This document shows positions 20,099-28,789 of a DNA stretch of 35,862 nucleotides, one piece after another (position 1 is the first letter of the stretch; the number at the start of each line of letters is the position of its first letter). The translations under genes were made by a program, and so were the position numbers. The DNA is taken from positions 1 through 35,862 of the forward strand of contig DWVG01000041.1 in the NCBI GenBank assembly GCA_019120355.1. Reading direction: 5' to 3'. Under the pieces are notes generated by a model. That model did no database searches. It was given only the letters and a program-made list of their open reading frames with translations, and had not been told where the DNA came from. This DNA is from Candidatus Ligilactobacillus faecavium. Lineage in GTDB: Bacteria; Bacillota; Bacilli; Lactobacillales; Lactobacillaceae.

Positions 20099-22318
20099 AT
20101 GAAAAAAATAATTCGCGCAGCAGTCGTTGCATCAGGTTTAATCTTAATGACTCCGGCAATCGCGGCGGCTGCACCGGCATCAAATCAGCAAGGGTTAGTT
20201 AATCCGGCGCAGGTCAAAGATGCCCAGCCTCAAAATAAAATCAATAATCAGCCGGCTCAAAGCGCAAACACCGCTTCGTCAAATTCAAGTTCACAGGCAA
20301 GCGATCAGCATTCTTCCAATCAGGGAAATGGTCAGGGAAGTCAAACATATACCCAACAGTTTCAGAATACCAATACAACGTTAAGCGGGAAGAGTGTCCG
20401 GTCAACGACCTACTTTAATAAAATTGATTATTGGGATGTAAAGAAAGCAACGTTTAACTTAACGTATGCAACAACGCAATTACGTGATGATCAAACATCG
20501 AACATTACGGTATCGCTTAATGGGGTTAAGTTTTATTCATTTAAGCCAAGCAATAATGATGGTCAGCAAACGATCAGCATTGACTTGCCGTTAAATTTAC
20601 TTCAAAGTTCAAATGTGTTAACGATTCAGGGGCAAATCATTGATCAAAACCAAAGCGGTGATCCGGAATCAACGCCGGCTAACTGGTTAACGATCTATAA
20701 CGGCAGCAACGTTAATTTTTCGTATGACGTCAAGCAGCCAGATAATCAAATTAGTGCGTTTTATAACCATTTTATCGGTAACGATACGGTTTCAAATCAT
20801 CAAAGTGTGATTTTGGTTCCGGCTAAAGCATCAAATGATGAACTTGCAGCTGCAACCTATGCCTTAACGGGAATCAGCCGGGTTTTAACAACGAATGACG
20901 CGAAGGTCAATATCAGCAGTTTGGTCGATTCATCAATGAATAATCAACCGTATCAAATCGTGATTGCTAAATACGACCAATTGCCGCAGGAATACCGCAA
21001 GGCAGTTGATTCAAATGATTTACAAGGTGGAAAAGTCGTTTTGAAATTTGTCAACGGCAAGGATAAAAAGGTGTTAGTTGTGACGGCTAAAAGTGCTTCA
21101 AATTTGATCCAAGCCGGGAAATATATTTCAAACGAAGAGTTGATGAAGCAGACAACCGCCGATTCGAAGACAATTGATAGCGATACGGAAGTGTTCAGTT
21201 CGCAAATGCAGAATAACGGTGATTATCCGCTTGCAACGGATGGAACGAAATTAACGGGAAGCGGTCATCAGGAACAGGTCTTTTTCATTAATTTGCCGCA
21301 CCATCAAAATAATTCGAAGGGCAGTTACATCAATTTGAACTTTAAGTATGCCGATAACATTGATTTTAAAACGTCATTGGTAACGGTGTATGTGAACGAC
21401 AAACCAATCGGAAGCAAACGGCTGACAGCAGCGAAGGCCAATGGGGACCACCTTAAAGTCAATATTCCGAATAATACGAACTTGAGCAGCGCATGCACGG
21501 TTCGGGTCGCATTTGATTTGAATATGAAAGATAACCACGTTAATGGCCAAACGCCGTGGGCATACATCGAGAATGATTCAAATGCCTACATTAACTCGAC
21601 TGATAAGACGGATTTGCTGTTTAATAATTACCCGTCATGTTTCATTAAGGATTCGACGTTCAATAACATCGCTGTTCAATTACCGCACAAAATGAACCAG
21701 GATTACTATCAAGCACTGTCAAACATTTTTAATTTGATTGGATGTTATGCAGAAACAAATGTTGGGAATATTACATTCCATTCAGGTGAAATGGCCGATA
21801 GCGAACTGGCAAATCATAACGTAATTGTTTTGGGAACCCCGAAGGATACATCGCTGATTCGAAAATGGAACTCAAAGTTATTCTTCAAGTTTAATAAACA
21901 CTTTAACCGGTTTGTTTCAAATGAAAAAATGAGCATTGAATCGGATTACGGGAAGCAAATTGGGGTCGTTCAATTGCTGTTTAATCCTGAAAATAAGGAT
22001 AAAGCAGCGTTAGTCGTTTCAGGAGCAACGCCGAAAGATGTTGAGTTGGCTTCGACCCAAATTGATACCCAGGCGCATGCGGGGGCCTTGAAGGGCGATG
22101 CCGCGGTGATCGATCAAAATGGTCAGCAATTCATGTACCGCTTCAAGAAAAAAATCAATAACCAACATGGACCATCAATTTATAAACGGATCAAATCTAA
22201 CCCGGCGTTTATGACCTATATGATCATTGGAAGTCTAACCTTGATTTTGATTGCGGTCATCGTTTACCTCTTTATCCGGAAGAATTTTAGAAGAGAGGAG
22301 CAAGCAAATCATGAATAA
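20099..22318 (+). CDS. BcsB-like exported polysaccharide synthase partner (YdaN-like)
   Basis: The 739-residue protein has a signal peptide (residues 1-24, ending AIAAAA), then a Gln/Asn/Ser-rich spacer to about residue 85. A long outside beta-rich body follows (with segments such as TTYFNKIDYWDVKKATFNL), and one C-terminal membrane helix (about 706-728) with a short basic tail. This is the layout of BcsB and of Bacillus YdaN, which sit outside the membrane next to the GT2 synthase and guide the chain. It begins 14 bases after the GT2 gene with AAGGAGG and overlaps the next start by 8 bases. Function is well supported by layout and neighbours, although carbohydrate-binding residues cannot be named. 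Confidence 0.82.
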   Translation: MKKIIRAAVVASGLILMTPAIAAAAPASNQQGLVNPAQVKDAQPQNKINNQPAQSANTASSNSSSQASDQHSSNQGNGQGSQTYTQQFQNTNTTLSGKSVRSTTYFNKIDYWDVKKATFNLTYATTQLRDDQTSNITVSLNGVKFYSFKPSNNDGQQTISIDLPLNLLQSSNVLTIQGQIIDQNQSGDPESTPANWLTIYNGSNVNFSYDVKQPDNQISAFYNHFIGNDTVSNHQSVILVPAKASNDELAAATYALTGISRVLTTNDAKVNISSLVDSSMNNQPYQIVIAKYDQLPQEYRKAVDSNDLQGGKVVLKFVNGKDKKVLVVTAKSASNLIQAGKYISNEELMKQTTADSKTIDSDTEVFSSQMQNNGDYPLATDGTKLTGSGHQEQVFFINLPHHQNNSKGSYINLNFKYADNIDFKTSLVTVYVNDKPIGSKRLTAAKANGDHLKVNIPNNTNLSSACTVRVAFDLNMKDNHVNGQTPWAYIENDSNAYINSTDKTDLLFNNYPSCFIKDSTFNNIAVQLPHKMNQDYYQALSNIFNLIGCYAETNVGNITFHSGEMADSELANHNVIVLGTPKDTSLIRKWNSKLFFKFNKHFNRFVSNEKMSIESDYGKQIGVVQLLFNPENKDKAALVVSGATPKDVELASTQIDTQAHAGALKGDAAVIDQNGQQFMYRFKKKINNQHGPSIYKRIKSNPAFMTYMIIGSLTLILIAVIVYLFIRKNFRREEQANHE

Positions 22319-23222
22319 GAAACAGAAGAAAATGGATATTGAACTTCCAGAAAAGCATAGTGCCAGCATGGCAACCGACTTGGCAATGCTGGCAATGGTC
22401 ACGGAATTTGTGATCATGTTGTGTTTTGATATGTTTGTTCGCAATGACCTGTTCGGAAATCTGTTATGTACGATAATCACCCTTTTTCTAGTTGTGATTA
22501 CGTATTTTATCGGGCTTGTTCCGGCACTGTCAACGAGCTTGATTTTCTTACTGGTGCTGATTCTTGAAAGTGCGCGGGAATTTGTAACTGGACACCATTT
22601 CTTTGGAACGGCATTTTTTTGGACCATTTGGCCGCCATTGATCTGCATTACGTTTTACATCTTGACGGTTCAATTGCGAAAACTGCAAGGTGAAAATCTT
22701 CGCTTGCAAAACCGATTGAATCAGGCAAGTACGTTGGATTCAGAAACTAACTTGCGGACGGTGGAAATTTTCCGGGAACATTTCCATGTTTTTACAAATT
22801 TGTCAAAAGACTATCATTTTCCGTTGTATTTATTCTCATATCGAATTAAATATTGGAATTCGATTAGTGGAATTTTATCACGCAAAGAACAGCATCACCT
22901 GATTCAGGTCGTAACGGAAGTGATCAACGATGTTACAACAGGACACGAGTTTGTTTACAGTATCGGAAATCAACCGCCGACATGGGCAGTGTTGTCTTCT
23001 GAAGCAGTTGACAGTAACAAACGGCGTTTCCGGGATGAAGTCAAGCAGGAGTTGGCTCAGCGGGTTAACGATGATCCGCTTTTAAACAAGGTCGATATTC
23101 AACTGGAAGCTTCGCGGGTTCAGTATGATCCGCAAGAACACCCGGATGCATCATCATTCTTGCAGGATGGAATTCATGAATTACAATATGATGTTTCAGC
23201 CGGAAGTGCGGATAACCGGTAA
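22311..23222 (+). CDS. Membrane protein with degenerate GGDEF domain (YdaK/PssE-like)
   Basis: I set the start at 22311, where AGAGGAG lies 10 bases upstream, giving 303 residues. Four membrane helices (about 18-110) and a short coiled stretch (RKLQGENLRLQNRLNQAS) lead to a GGDEF-sized domain (about 145-300). STLDSETNLRTVEIFREHF matches the entry to GGDEF domains (DxLTGLxNRR). Where GGDEF should stand the sequence is SIGNQPPTWAVL, so no cyclase activity is expected. The RxxD inhibitory site usually found a few residues earlier is also not seen (TTGHEFVY there). In Bacillus and Listeria the equivalent protein is the cyclic-di-GMP receptor that switches the synthase. Here the ligand is open. 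Confidence 0.75.
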   Translation: MNKKQKKMDIELPEKHSASMATDLAMLAMVTEFVIMLCFDMFVRNDLFGNLLCTIITLFLVVITYFIGLVPALSTSLIFLLVLILESAREFVTGHHFFGTAFFWTIWPPLICITFYILTVQLRKLQGENLRLQNRLNQASTLDSETNLRTVEIFREHFHVFTNLSKDYHFPLYLFSYRIKYWNSISGILSRKEQHHLIQVVTEVINDVTTGHEFVYSIGNQPPTWAVLSSEAVDSNKRRFRDEVKQELAQRVNDDPLLNKVDIQLEASRVQYDPQEHPDASSFLQDGIHELQYDVSAGSADNR

Positions 23223-23419
23223 TTGTGAAAGTTGGGCTTATTGAACTCCAAGAAAAAGTTATGGTTTCGTAGCAGAACGTTCACAGATAATTCATAGGTC
23301 GTCATTAGTATTATAGACATAGTAATTCATAAATATATTCCACTGATTTCTATCCCTCTTGAAATGGTGGAAGATGAAATTACAATCCTAAAATAATATC
23401 CTAAATATACTTCCTTTTC
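23223..23419. other. Gene-free AT-rich spacer after the polysaccharide operon
   Basis: About 200 bases without a plausible gene on either strand. I see stop codons in all frames and no recognisable repeat. The strong hairpin at 23420-23474 closes the spacer. Confidence 0.5.
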
Positions 23420-23474
23420 ACAAGGCCTGGTAGTTGGCGTCATTGGAGCGCTGGCTGACAGGTCTTGTTTTTTT
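23420..23474 (+). terminator. Long two-part hairpin and T run upstream of nhaC
   Basis: ACAAGGCCTG (23420-23429) pairs with CAGGTCTTGT (23459-23468) with one G-U. Inside it, AGTTGGCGT (23432-23440) pairs with GCGCTGGCT (23448-23456), with several G-U pairs and a 7-base loop. Seven Ts follow. It is a terminator for transcripts coming from the left. It lies 198 bases after the last polysaccharide gene but only 55 before the nhaC start, so a regulatory leader for nhaC is an alternative. Confidence 0.75.
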
Positions 23475-23529
23475 AGAACATTTTGGGCGATAATAGGAAA
23501 AGTGATTAAAAAAGCAAAGAGGTAATATC

Positions 23530-24831
23530 ATGGAACAGAAACACGGCAAAGGAAGTTTCTGGGGACTTGTTCCGTTGCTTACTTTCTTGGTGCTGTACAT
23601 TATTACAGGCGTTTCAACTCAAAATTTTAACAGTATGCCATTAATGATCGGGATTCTGATCGCATCGGCTGTGGCATTGATGATGCATCGAAAGGGCGAA
23701 GTCAACCGGACAACGTTTGCGGAACGAGTGACAAAGTATTGTGTTGGCGGTGGAGATGATGGGCTGATCTTAATGGTGATCGTCTTTTTGCTTGCTGGTG
23801 GATTCTATGGCGTGTCGAAGGGGATGCACGCGGTTGATGCAGTTACCAACCTGGGATTGGATATTTTACCAGTCAAGTTAATATTACCCGGATTATTTGT
23901 GATCGGTTGTATTATCAGTTTCGCAATGGGAACATCAATGGGAACCGTGGCGGCATTAATGCCGATCGGAGTTTCCTTAGCATTGAAAATTCACGGCAAC
24001 ATGGCATTATTTTGCGGAACGGTCGTTGGAAGTGCGATGTTTGGCGATAATTTGTCGATGATCTCGGCCTCGGTAATTGCGGCAACGCGGACCCAGGATG
24101 TCAGTATGATGAAGAAGTTTAAAACGAACATCGCGATGCTTTTGCCAGCAATCATTGTTAACTTGGTTTTGTTAGCAATGCAACCAGTGGGCCAAGGAGT
24201 GCATTTGAGCGAAAATCACCCGTATGACTTGTTGAACCTTTTGCCGTATATCTTGGTTATTATTTTTTCATTTACGGGGATGCACGTTATTTTAGTATTG
24301 ACCTTGGGCATTTTGACTGGGGTTGCAATTGGCGTCTTCCATGGCGATTTTTCACTTGTAAAATCAATGACGGTTATTCACAACGGAATGATGAGCATGG
24401 AAGACATGGCATTGATTGCGATTTTGGTTGGCGGCTTAGTCGCCTTAATGGATTATCTGGGCGGAATCGACTGGATCATCAATGCACTGACCCGCAAAAT
24501 TAAGTCCGCAAAGGGTGGCGAATTTGCAATTGCCGGGCTGGTAAGTTTACTGGACATTATTACAACGAATAACACCGTTTCAATCATTACGGCGGGGCCG
24601 CTTGCCAAAGATATTGGCGATCAATTTGGAATTTCAGCCCCACGGATCGCAAGCGACCTGGTTACCTTTTCATGCGCCTTTAACGGATTGATTCCATACG
24701 GCGGGCAGTTACTGGTCGCTGCGGGGTTGGCGAAGATTTCGCCAATGCAGATCGTGCCGTATAGTTGGTACTGCTTGCTAATGCTGGTATCAAGTATCGG
24801 ATTTATTTTGTTGAGTCGGGATAGGAATTAG
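23530..24831 (+). CDS. nhaC: NhaC-family Na+/H+ antiporter
   Basis: Exchanges sodium for protons, or a related ion-coupled substrate, at the membrane. The 433-residue protein has about eleven to twelve helices. Family segments are SFAMGTSMGTVAALMPIGVS (near residue 136), SAMFGDNLSMISASVIAATR (near 173) and TTNNTVSIITAGPLAKDI (near 348). An AAAGAGG ribosome site precedes the ATG. It is a single gene between the hairpin at 23420 and the TTG-started membrane gene 20 bases after its stop. Some NhaC relatives exchange organic acids (malate-lactate in Bacillus), so the substrate is not fixed. Confidence 0.88.
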   Translation: MEQKHGKGSFWGLVPLLTFLVLYIITGVSTQNFNSMPLMIGILIASAVALMMHRKGEVNRTTFAERVTKYCVGGGDDGLILMVIVFLLAGGFYGVSKGMHAVDAVTNLGLDILPVKLILPGLFVIGCIISFAMGTSMGTVAALMPIGVSLALKIHGNMALFCGTVVGSAMFGDNLSMISASVIAATRTQDVSMMKKFKTNIAMLLPAIIVNLVLLAMQPVGQGVHLSENHPYDLLNLLPYILVIIFSFTGMHVILVLTLGILTGVAIGVFHGDFSLVKSMTVIHNGMMSMEDMALIAILVGGLVALMDYLGGIDWIINALTRKIKSAKGGEFAIAGLVSLLDIITTNNTVSIITAGPLAKDIGDQFGISAPRIASDLVTFSCAFNGLIPYGGQLLVAAGLAKISPMQIVPYSWYCLLMLVSSIGFILLSRDRN

Positions 24832-24851
24832 GTTAAAGGAGAGAAGATATT

Positions 24852-26522
24852 TTGAAAAAGTTAAAAGAAACCGATGTACCTGTATATCTCATGTTTATAT
24901 TTTTTAGTATCCTTTTTGTGTTACCAATATGTCATTTGCGAATGAGCGATGATTTAGCTTTTCATATTAATCGGATTCAAGAGCTAAGTCAATGTTTAAG
25001 AAGAGGAAGTTTGCCTCAAATATATACATATACCTTTGGAAAATTCGGATATCCAATTGGAATTTTTTATCCGCAATTAACAATCATTCCTTTTGCTATT
25101 TTCTCAATGATTCTTTACAGTACAGTAAAGGGAATTTACGCTGGAATGATCTTTTTTACATTTTTAACGCTTACATTTACGTATATTGTTTCTAAGAAAT
25201 TATGGCAAAAATCAACCGCAATTTGGATTAGCATTATATACACCTTTAGTTGTTATCGATTTATTGATATGACAACACGTTTTGCTCTTGGTGAAGCATT
25301 AGGAATGACCTTTCTACCATTAGCTTTTTATGGCTTGTATGCAGTCATGAAGGGCCGTTATAAAGACTGGCCGTATCTTGCTTTTGGGCTTGCAGCGATA
25401 ATGTTGTCGCATATTCTATCTACACTTATTGTGGTTATATTCCTAACAATAATTTTTATCGGACTGTTATTCTTTATAAGAAAAAATATTAAAGAAAGAT
25501 TTATCGCATTAATTAAAGCTATTTTGACATTTATAGCAGCCACACTAACTTTTACCGTTCCATTTTTGATTCAAAGTAGCTATCAGAAAATTGTAACTCC
25601 TGGTGCTCCCAATATCCCAGAGGTTTATTCGGTGAAAAGAGAATTTTATAATACCATATTTAGCAGTTGTGGAAATGAATTGGCTAAATCACCAATAACA
25701 GGACTAGTTGGTGGATATACAATTGGGCTAACTGAATTTTTAGTTATTGTTATTGGAATTATTATGTTTAAAAAATTAGACAATGTTAATAAGTCACTAT
25801 TGGTCTTAGGAGCGTTGATATATTTTCTACAATACATACCACAATTTTGGAAGTTAGCATGGGAGACGCCATTGAAAAATATCCAATTTCCATGGAGAAC
25901 TTTGATGGTAGCAAGTTTCTTTTTAGCAGTTGTTGGTGGAAATCTAATTTCAATTTTAATGACGAAGAAAAATCAATATATTATTGGCATGGTTTCTCTA
26001 GCAGTGATTTTAATTCCTTGGGGGATGGGCGTTTATTCATACGAAAAAATTGCTCCTCGAATTACAGACATTAGTAAAATATCTCCAAGTTGGGGAATAT
26101 CACAATATACTCCTAGCAGTGCACAGAATTCCTTGGGAAATGTTGCTAATCACGTAGCATTTGTAAATCAAAAGCCTGTCAAGTTAAATAACAATGAAGT
26201 TATTAGCTCACCAAATGAGCTTGCTTTTAGAAGCTCAGCATTTACGCATAAGGGATCAGTAACTTTACCATTATGCTATTACAAAGGGCTTAAAGCATAT
26301 CAAAATGGAATTTTATTAAATTCTGATAATAATAGGGGAATTATGGCTGTTAAAAGTAACGGAGAAAGTAATACAATTCGCGTTAAATATCAGCGATCGG
26401 TAATTGAAAAGGCGGCAAATCTAATTAGTTTAATAACCTGGCTAGTTATGTTTGGAATGTTGATCATGAAGAAAACGAAAAAGAAAAATGATTTGTTAGG
26501 AGAAAATAATTTTGAGAGATAA
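24852..26522 (+). CDS. Large multispan membrane protein (YfhO / PTPS-related type)
   Basis: The start is TTG with AAAGGAGAGAAG upstream. The 556-residue protein has about twelve hydrophobic segments. After the first comes an outside loop with RMSDDLAFHINRIQELSQCL, and the C-terminal 130 residues form an outside beta-rich domain closed by a last helix and a lysine-rich tail. This layout fits the YfhO/PF10131 (PTPS-related) group, which is GT-C-like and often linked to glycosylation of surface polymers. The family call is tentative. Arginine is mostly AGA here, while the polysaccharide operon prefers CGG and CGA, suggesting acquired DNA. The next gene is a paralog overlapping by 11 bases. Confidence 0.6.
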   Translation: MKKLKETDVPVYLMFIFFSILFVLPICHLRMSDDLAFHINRIQELSQCLRRGSLPQIYTYTFGKFGYPIGIFYPQLTIIPFAIFSMILYSTVKGIYAGMIFFTFLTLTFTYIVSKKLWQKSTAIWISIIYTFSCYRFIDMTTRFALGEALGMTFLPLAFYGLYAVMKGRYKDWPYLAFGLAAIMLSHILSTLIVVIFLTIIFIGLLFFIRKNIKERFIALIKAILTFIAATLTFTVPFLIQSSYQKIVTPGAPNIPEVYSVKREFYNTIFSSCGNELAKSPITGLVGGYTIGLTEFLVIVIGIIMFKKLDNVNKSLLVLGALIYFLQYIPQFWKLAWETPLKNIQFPWRTLMVASFFLAVVGGNLISILMTKKNQYIIGMVSLAVILIPWGMGVYSYEKIAPRITDISKISPSWGISQYTPSSAQNSLGNVANHVAFVNQKPVKLNNNEVISSPNELAFRSSAFTHKGSVTLPLCYYKGLKAYQNGILLNSDNNRGIMAVKSNGESNTIRVKYQRSVIEKAANLISLITWLVMFGMLIMKKTKKKNDLLGENNFER

Positions 26523-28237
26523 AAAGACAGTTTTAAAAAACGGATTGATTATTCTTATCTTTTTTGCTTTGAGTTGCATATTTATGTCTTCTTTTATAGA
26601 AATAAACAAGTTTAACGTAGTATCTGATAGTAGTTTTCATTTAACCCGAGCAAACGAAATCTATCAGAACCTGAAACAAGGAAGTTTATTTACTTTTATC
26701 GCAACTCATACTTTTAACCATACTGGAGTGGCCAATTTTCTATTTTACCCGACGGTATTTTTATATCCGCTAGCTTTATTAAGATTTATTTTTAACCCAA
26801 TTACGTCGATCTATATTTGGGTAGGAATGTTTTTATTCTTAACCTTAGTGATTGCATTTTATTCAATGCTGGATTTTTCTAAGAGTTATTTTCGGAGCTT
26901 TATCTTTGCGTTGATTTATGCTCTTGTGCCATATCACCTATATCTTGGAATTTGGAATGGGGTGTATGGTGAATACGTTGCGTATACCTTTATTCCATTA
27001 GTATTCTTAGGGCTTTACCATGTTTTATGGGGAAATAAAGATAAATGGTTGATTCTTAGTATGGGAATGACGTTGTTATGTTTCAGTCACATTCTAAGTG
27101 TTTATATTGCGACCTTTTTATGTATTGTACTATTTCTGTGTAAAGTTTTAACTCAAAAATTACCTGCTAAAAGATTGATTAACTTACTTAAAAGTGTTTT
27201 TGTTACGGTTTTGTTAGCAGGATGGGAATTTGTTCCGTTTTTAACAGATTATTTGGGACAGAATATTGAAGCTCCGCGGAAACAATTTTATTTTTTACAT
27301 AGTTTTGATGATTTAGTAAATGGATCTTTACAAAATACATGTGGGGGGGGGTATTGCCTGTGGCCAGACCTTAGGAATTACCCTAATTGTCACACTATTT
27401 ATTGGAATTATATTTACAAGAAATTCTAGCAAGGAATTAAGTTGTTATATTGTAGGGGTAATTTTGGCGATTGTATCAACTACGGTTGTTGACTGGAGTG
27501 CGCTGTCTCATAATACTATTGCATTAAATACTTTAGGAATTATTCAATTCCCATATAGATTATTATCATATGCAAGTCTATTTTTAGCGATTACGGCTTC
27601 ATATATAATTAGTCAATCAGTTCATAATTTAACCAGAAGCAAGTATAAAAAGGTACTGGTTATGTTGGGAATGATTTTTATCGGAACTATAGGATATTTT
27701 GGATCAGTTCAGCCAGCGCTGGATCGGATAACTAACGAGAAACAAGAATATCTTTTAAAATTACAATCAACTCAACAAATCCCTAGCTCAATTATCGATA
27801 AGGCTAACTACTCCAATCTATTTACTGGATCCACGAATACAGGAGAAGAAGATTATTTTCCTAAAAAGGCCTTTAAAAATGTAACATCAATTTTAGAGGG
27901 AACGGTAATTTCGAATGGAAAATTACTAAGTTATCAGCGTAAATTTTATCCTAATATGGAAAAGTATTTTATCAACACAGACAAAAATGTGACCGTTGAT
28001 TTACCAATCATTGCATATCGTGGGACGCTAGTAAGTGTTAATGGACACCTTTATTCGTATGAAATAAGTCAAAGGGGAACAGTTAAAATTACTTTAAAGA
28101 AAGGGAAGAATGTAATCGATGTTAGTTATAAAGTAAGCCATTTATACTATGGAATGCTGATAATTGCAGGAATTACGCTTATTGGAATTTTTATTAGAAG
28201 AGTTCGATTTAGGAATAAGAAAAGAGCAGATGTCTAA
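26512..28237 (+). pseudogene. Paralogous multispan membrane protein split at a run of nine G (possibly phase-variable)
   Basis: From the TTG at 26512 (TTAGGAGA upstream) the frame is open to a stop at 27427-27429. An overlapping frame from about 27320 carries the rest of the protein to 28237. The switch point is nine G at 27343-27351. With eight G, the frame would read on as NTCGGGIACGQTLGITL and give one protein of about 574 residues. That whole protein has the same plan as its upstream neighbour: first loop VSDSSFHLTRANEIYQNL, about twelve helices, and an outside C-terminal domain with a final helix and basic tail. So it is either switched off by slipped-strand change, recently broken, or a sequencing error in the run. 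Codon use is like its neighbour. Confidence 0.75.
27343..27351 (+). repeat. Nine-G homopolymer inside the membrane gene
   Basis: A run of nine G in otherwise AT-rich sequence. Its length sets the reading frame: G8 joins both halves of the gene, while G9 as given ends translation about 26 codons later. Confidence 0.9.
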
Positions 28238-28584
28238 AATAATTGTATTATGCTCGAACATTAACTGGTAGATAAGAGTTTAGAAAAGCTGTTTTTAAGA
28301 TTCGCAGTCATTATAAAATCGTTCATGACAATATTGATACTACAATTCCAAATGAGAAATGCTTCTTTACAATTATGAGTGCATTTGCAGAATTAGAATC
28401 TGATATGATTAGTGAACGAACCTGTGATGTCTAAAAAAAGACAAATAAACATAAGATTAATAGGAAAACAAAACGACGTGTCATCAAGTTAAATGATGGT
28501 GGAGTTTCAAAAACAAAAATCGCTGAAAATGCTGGAATTTCCTTGGGCAATATTTACAATATCATCAATTCTTTTCCTAAATAA
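28230..28584 (+). pseudogene. Decayed serine recombinase, paralog of 32020-32577
   Basis: The remains begin at the ATG at 28230, inside the end of the membrane gene, and read SKIIV, then after a one-base slip YARTLTGR and an in-frame stop. Next is FRKAVFKIRSHYKIVHDNID, with the middle of the catalytic domain deleted, then CFFTIMSAFAELESDMISER, another stop, and a C-terminal helix-turn-helix ending AENAGISLGNIYNIINSFPK. Every block matches the intact recombinase in the same order. With a frameshift, stops and an internal deletion it cannot be active. It marks the remains of an older copy of the islet. Confidence 0.88.
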
Positions 28585-28641
28585 ATTTGCAAAAAACGTC
28601 CGATTATTGCAATTGTAAATATTACAATTAAAAACAATAAA

Positions 28642-28695
28642 AAATACTGGTTTATTAGCCTTTTTAGTAGGTACATATAAGCCAGTATTTATTTT
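28642..28695 (+). terminator. Hairpin before the first secreted-protein gene
   Basis: AAATACTGGTTTAT (28642-28655) pairs with ATAAGCCAGTATTT (28677-28690) over 14 bases with one G-T, across a 21-base loop. A T-rich stretch follows. It likely ends transcription coming from the membrane genes and the dead recombinase. Confidence 0.7.
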
Positions 28696-28789
28696 ACAAA
28701 AAAGGAACGTTTTATATAGACGTCTTATATATAAATAATTTTTAAGGTAGTTATTTAGGCTTTTAAGACTAAGGAAAGGGAGTAATCAA

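Noticed and set aside
28715..28740. Near-palindrome around AGACGTCT before the first secreted gene
   Set aside because: It is short, AT-rich around the centre and not found before the paralog, so I could not support an operator.
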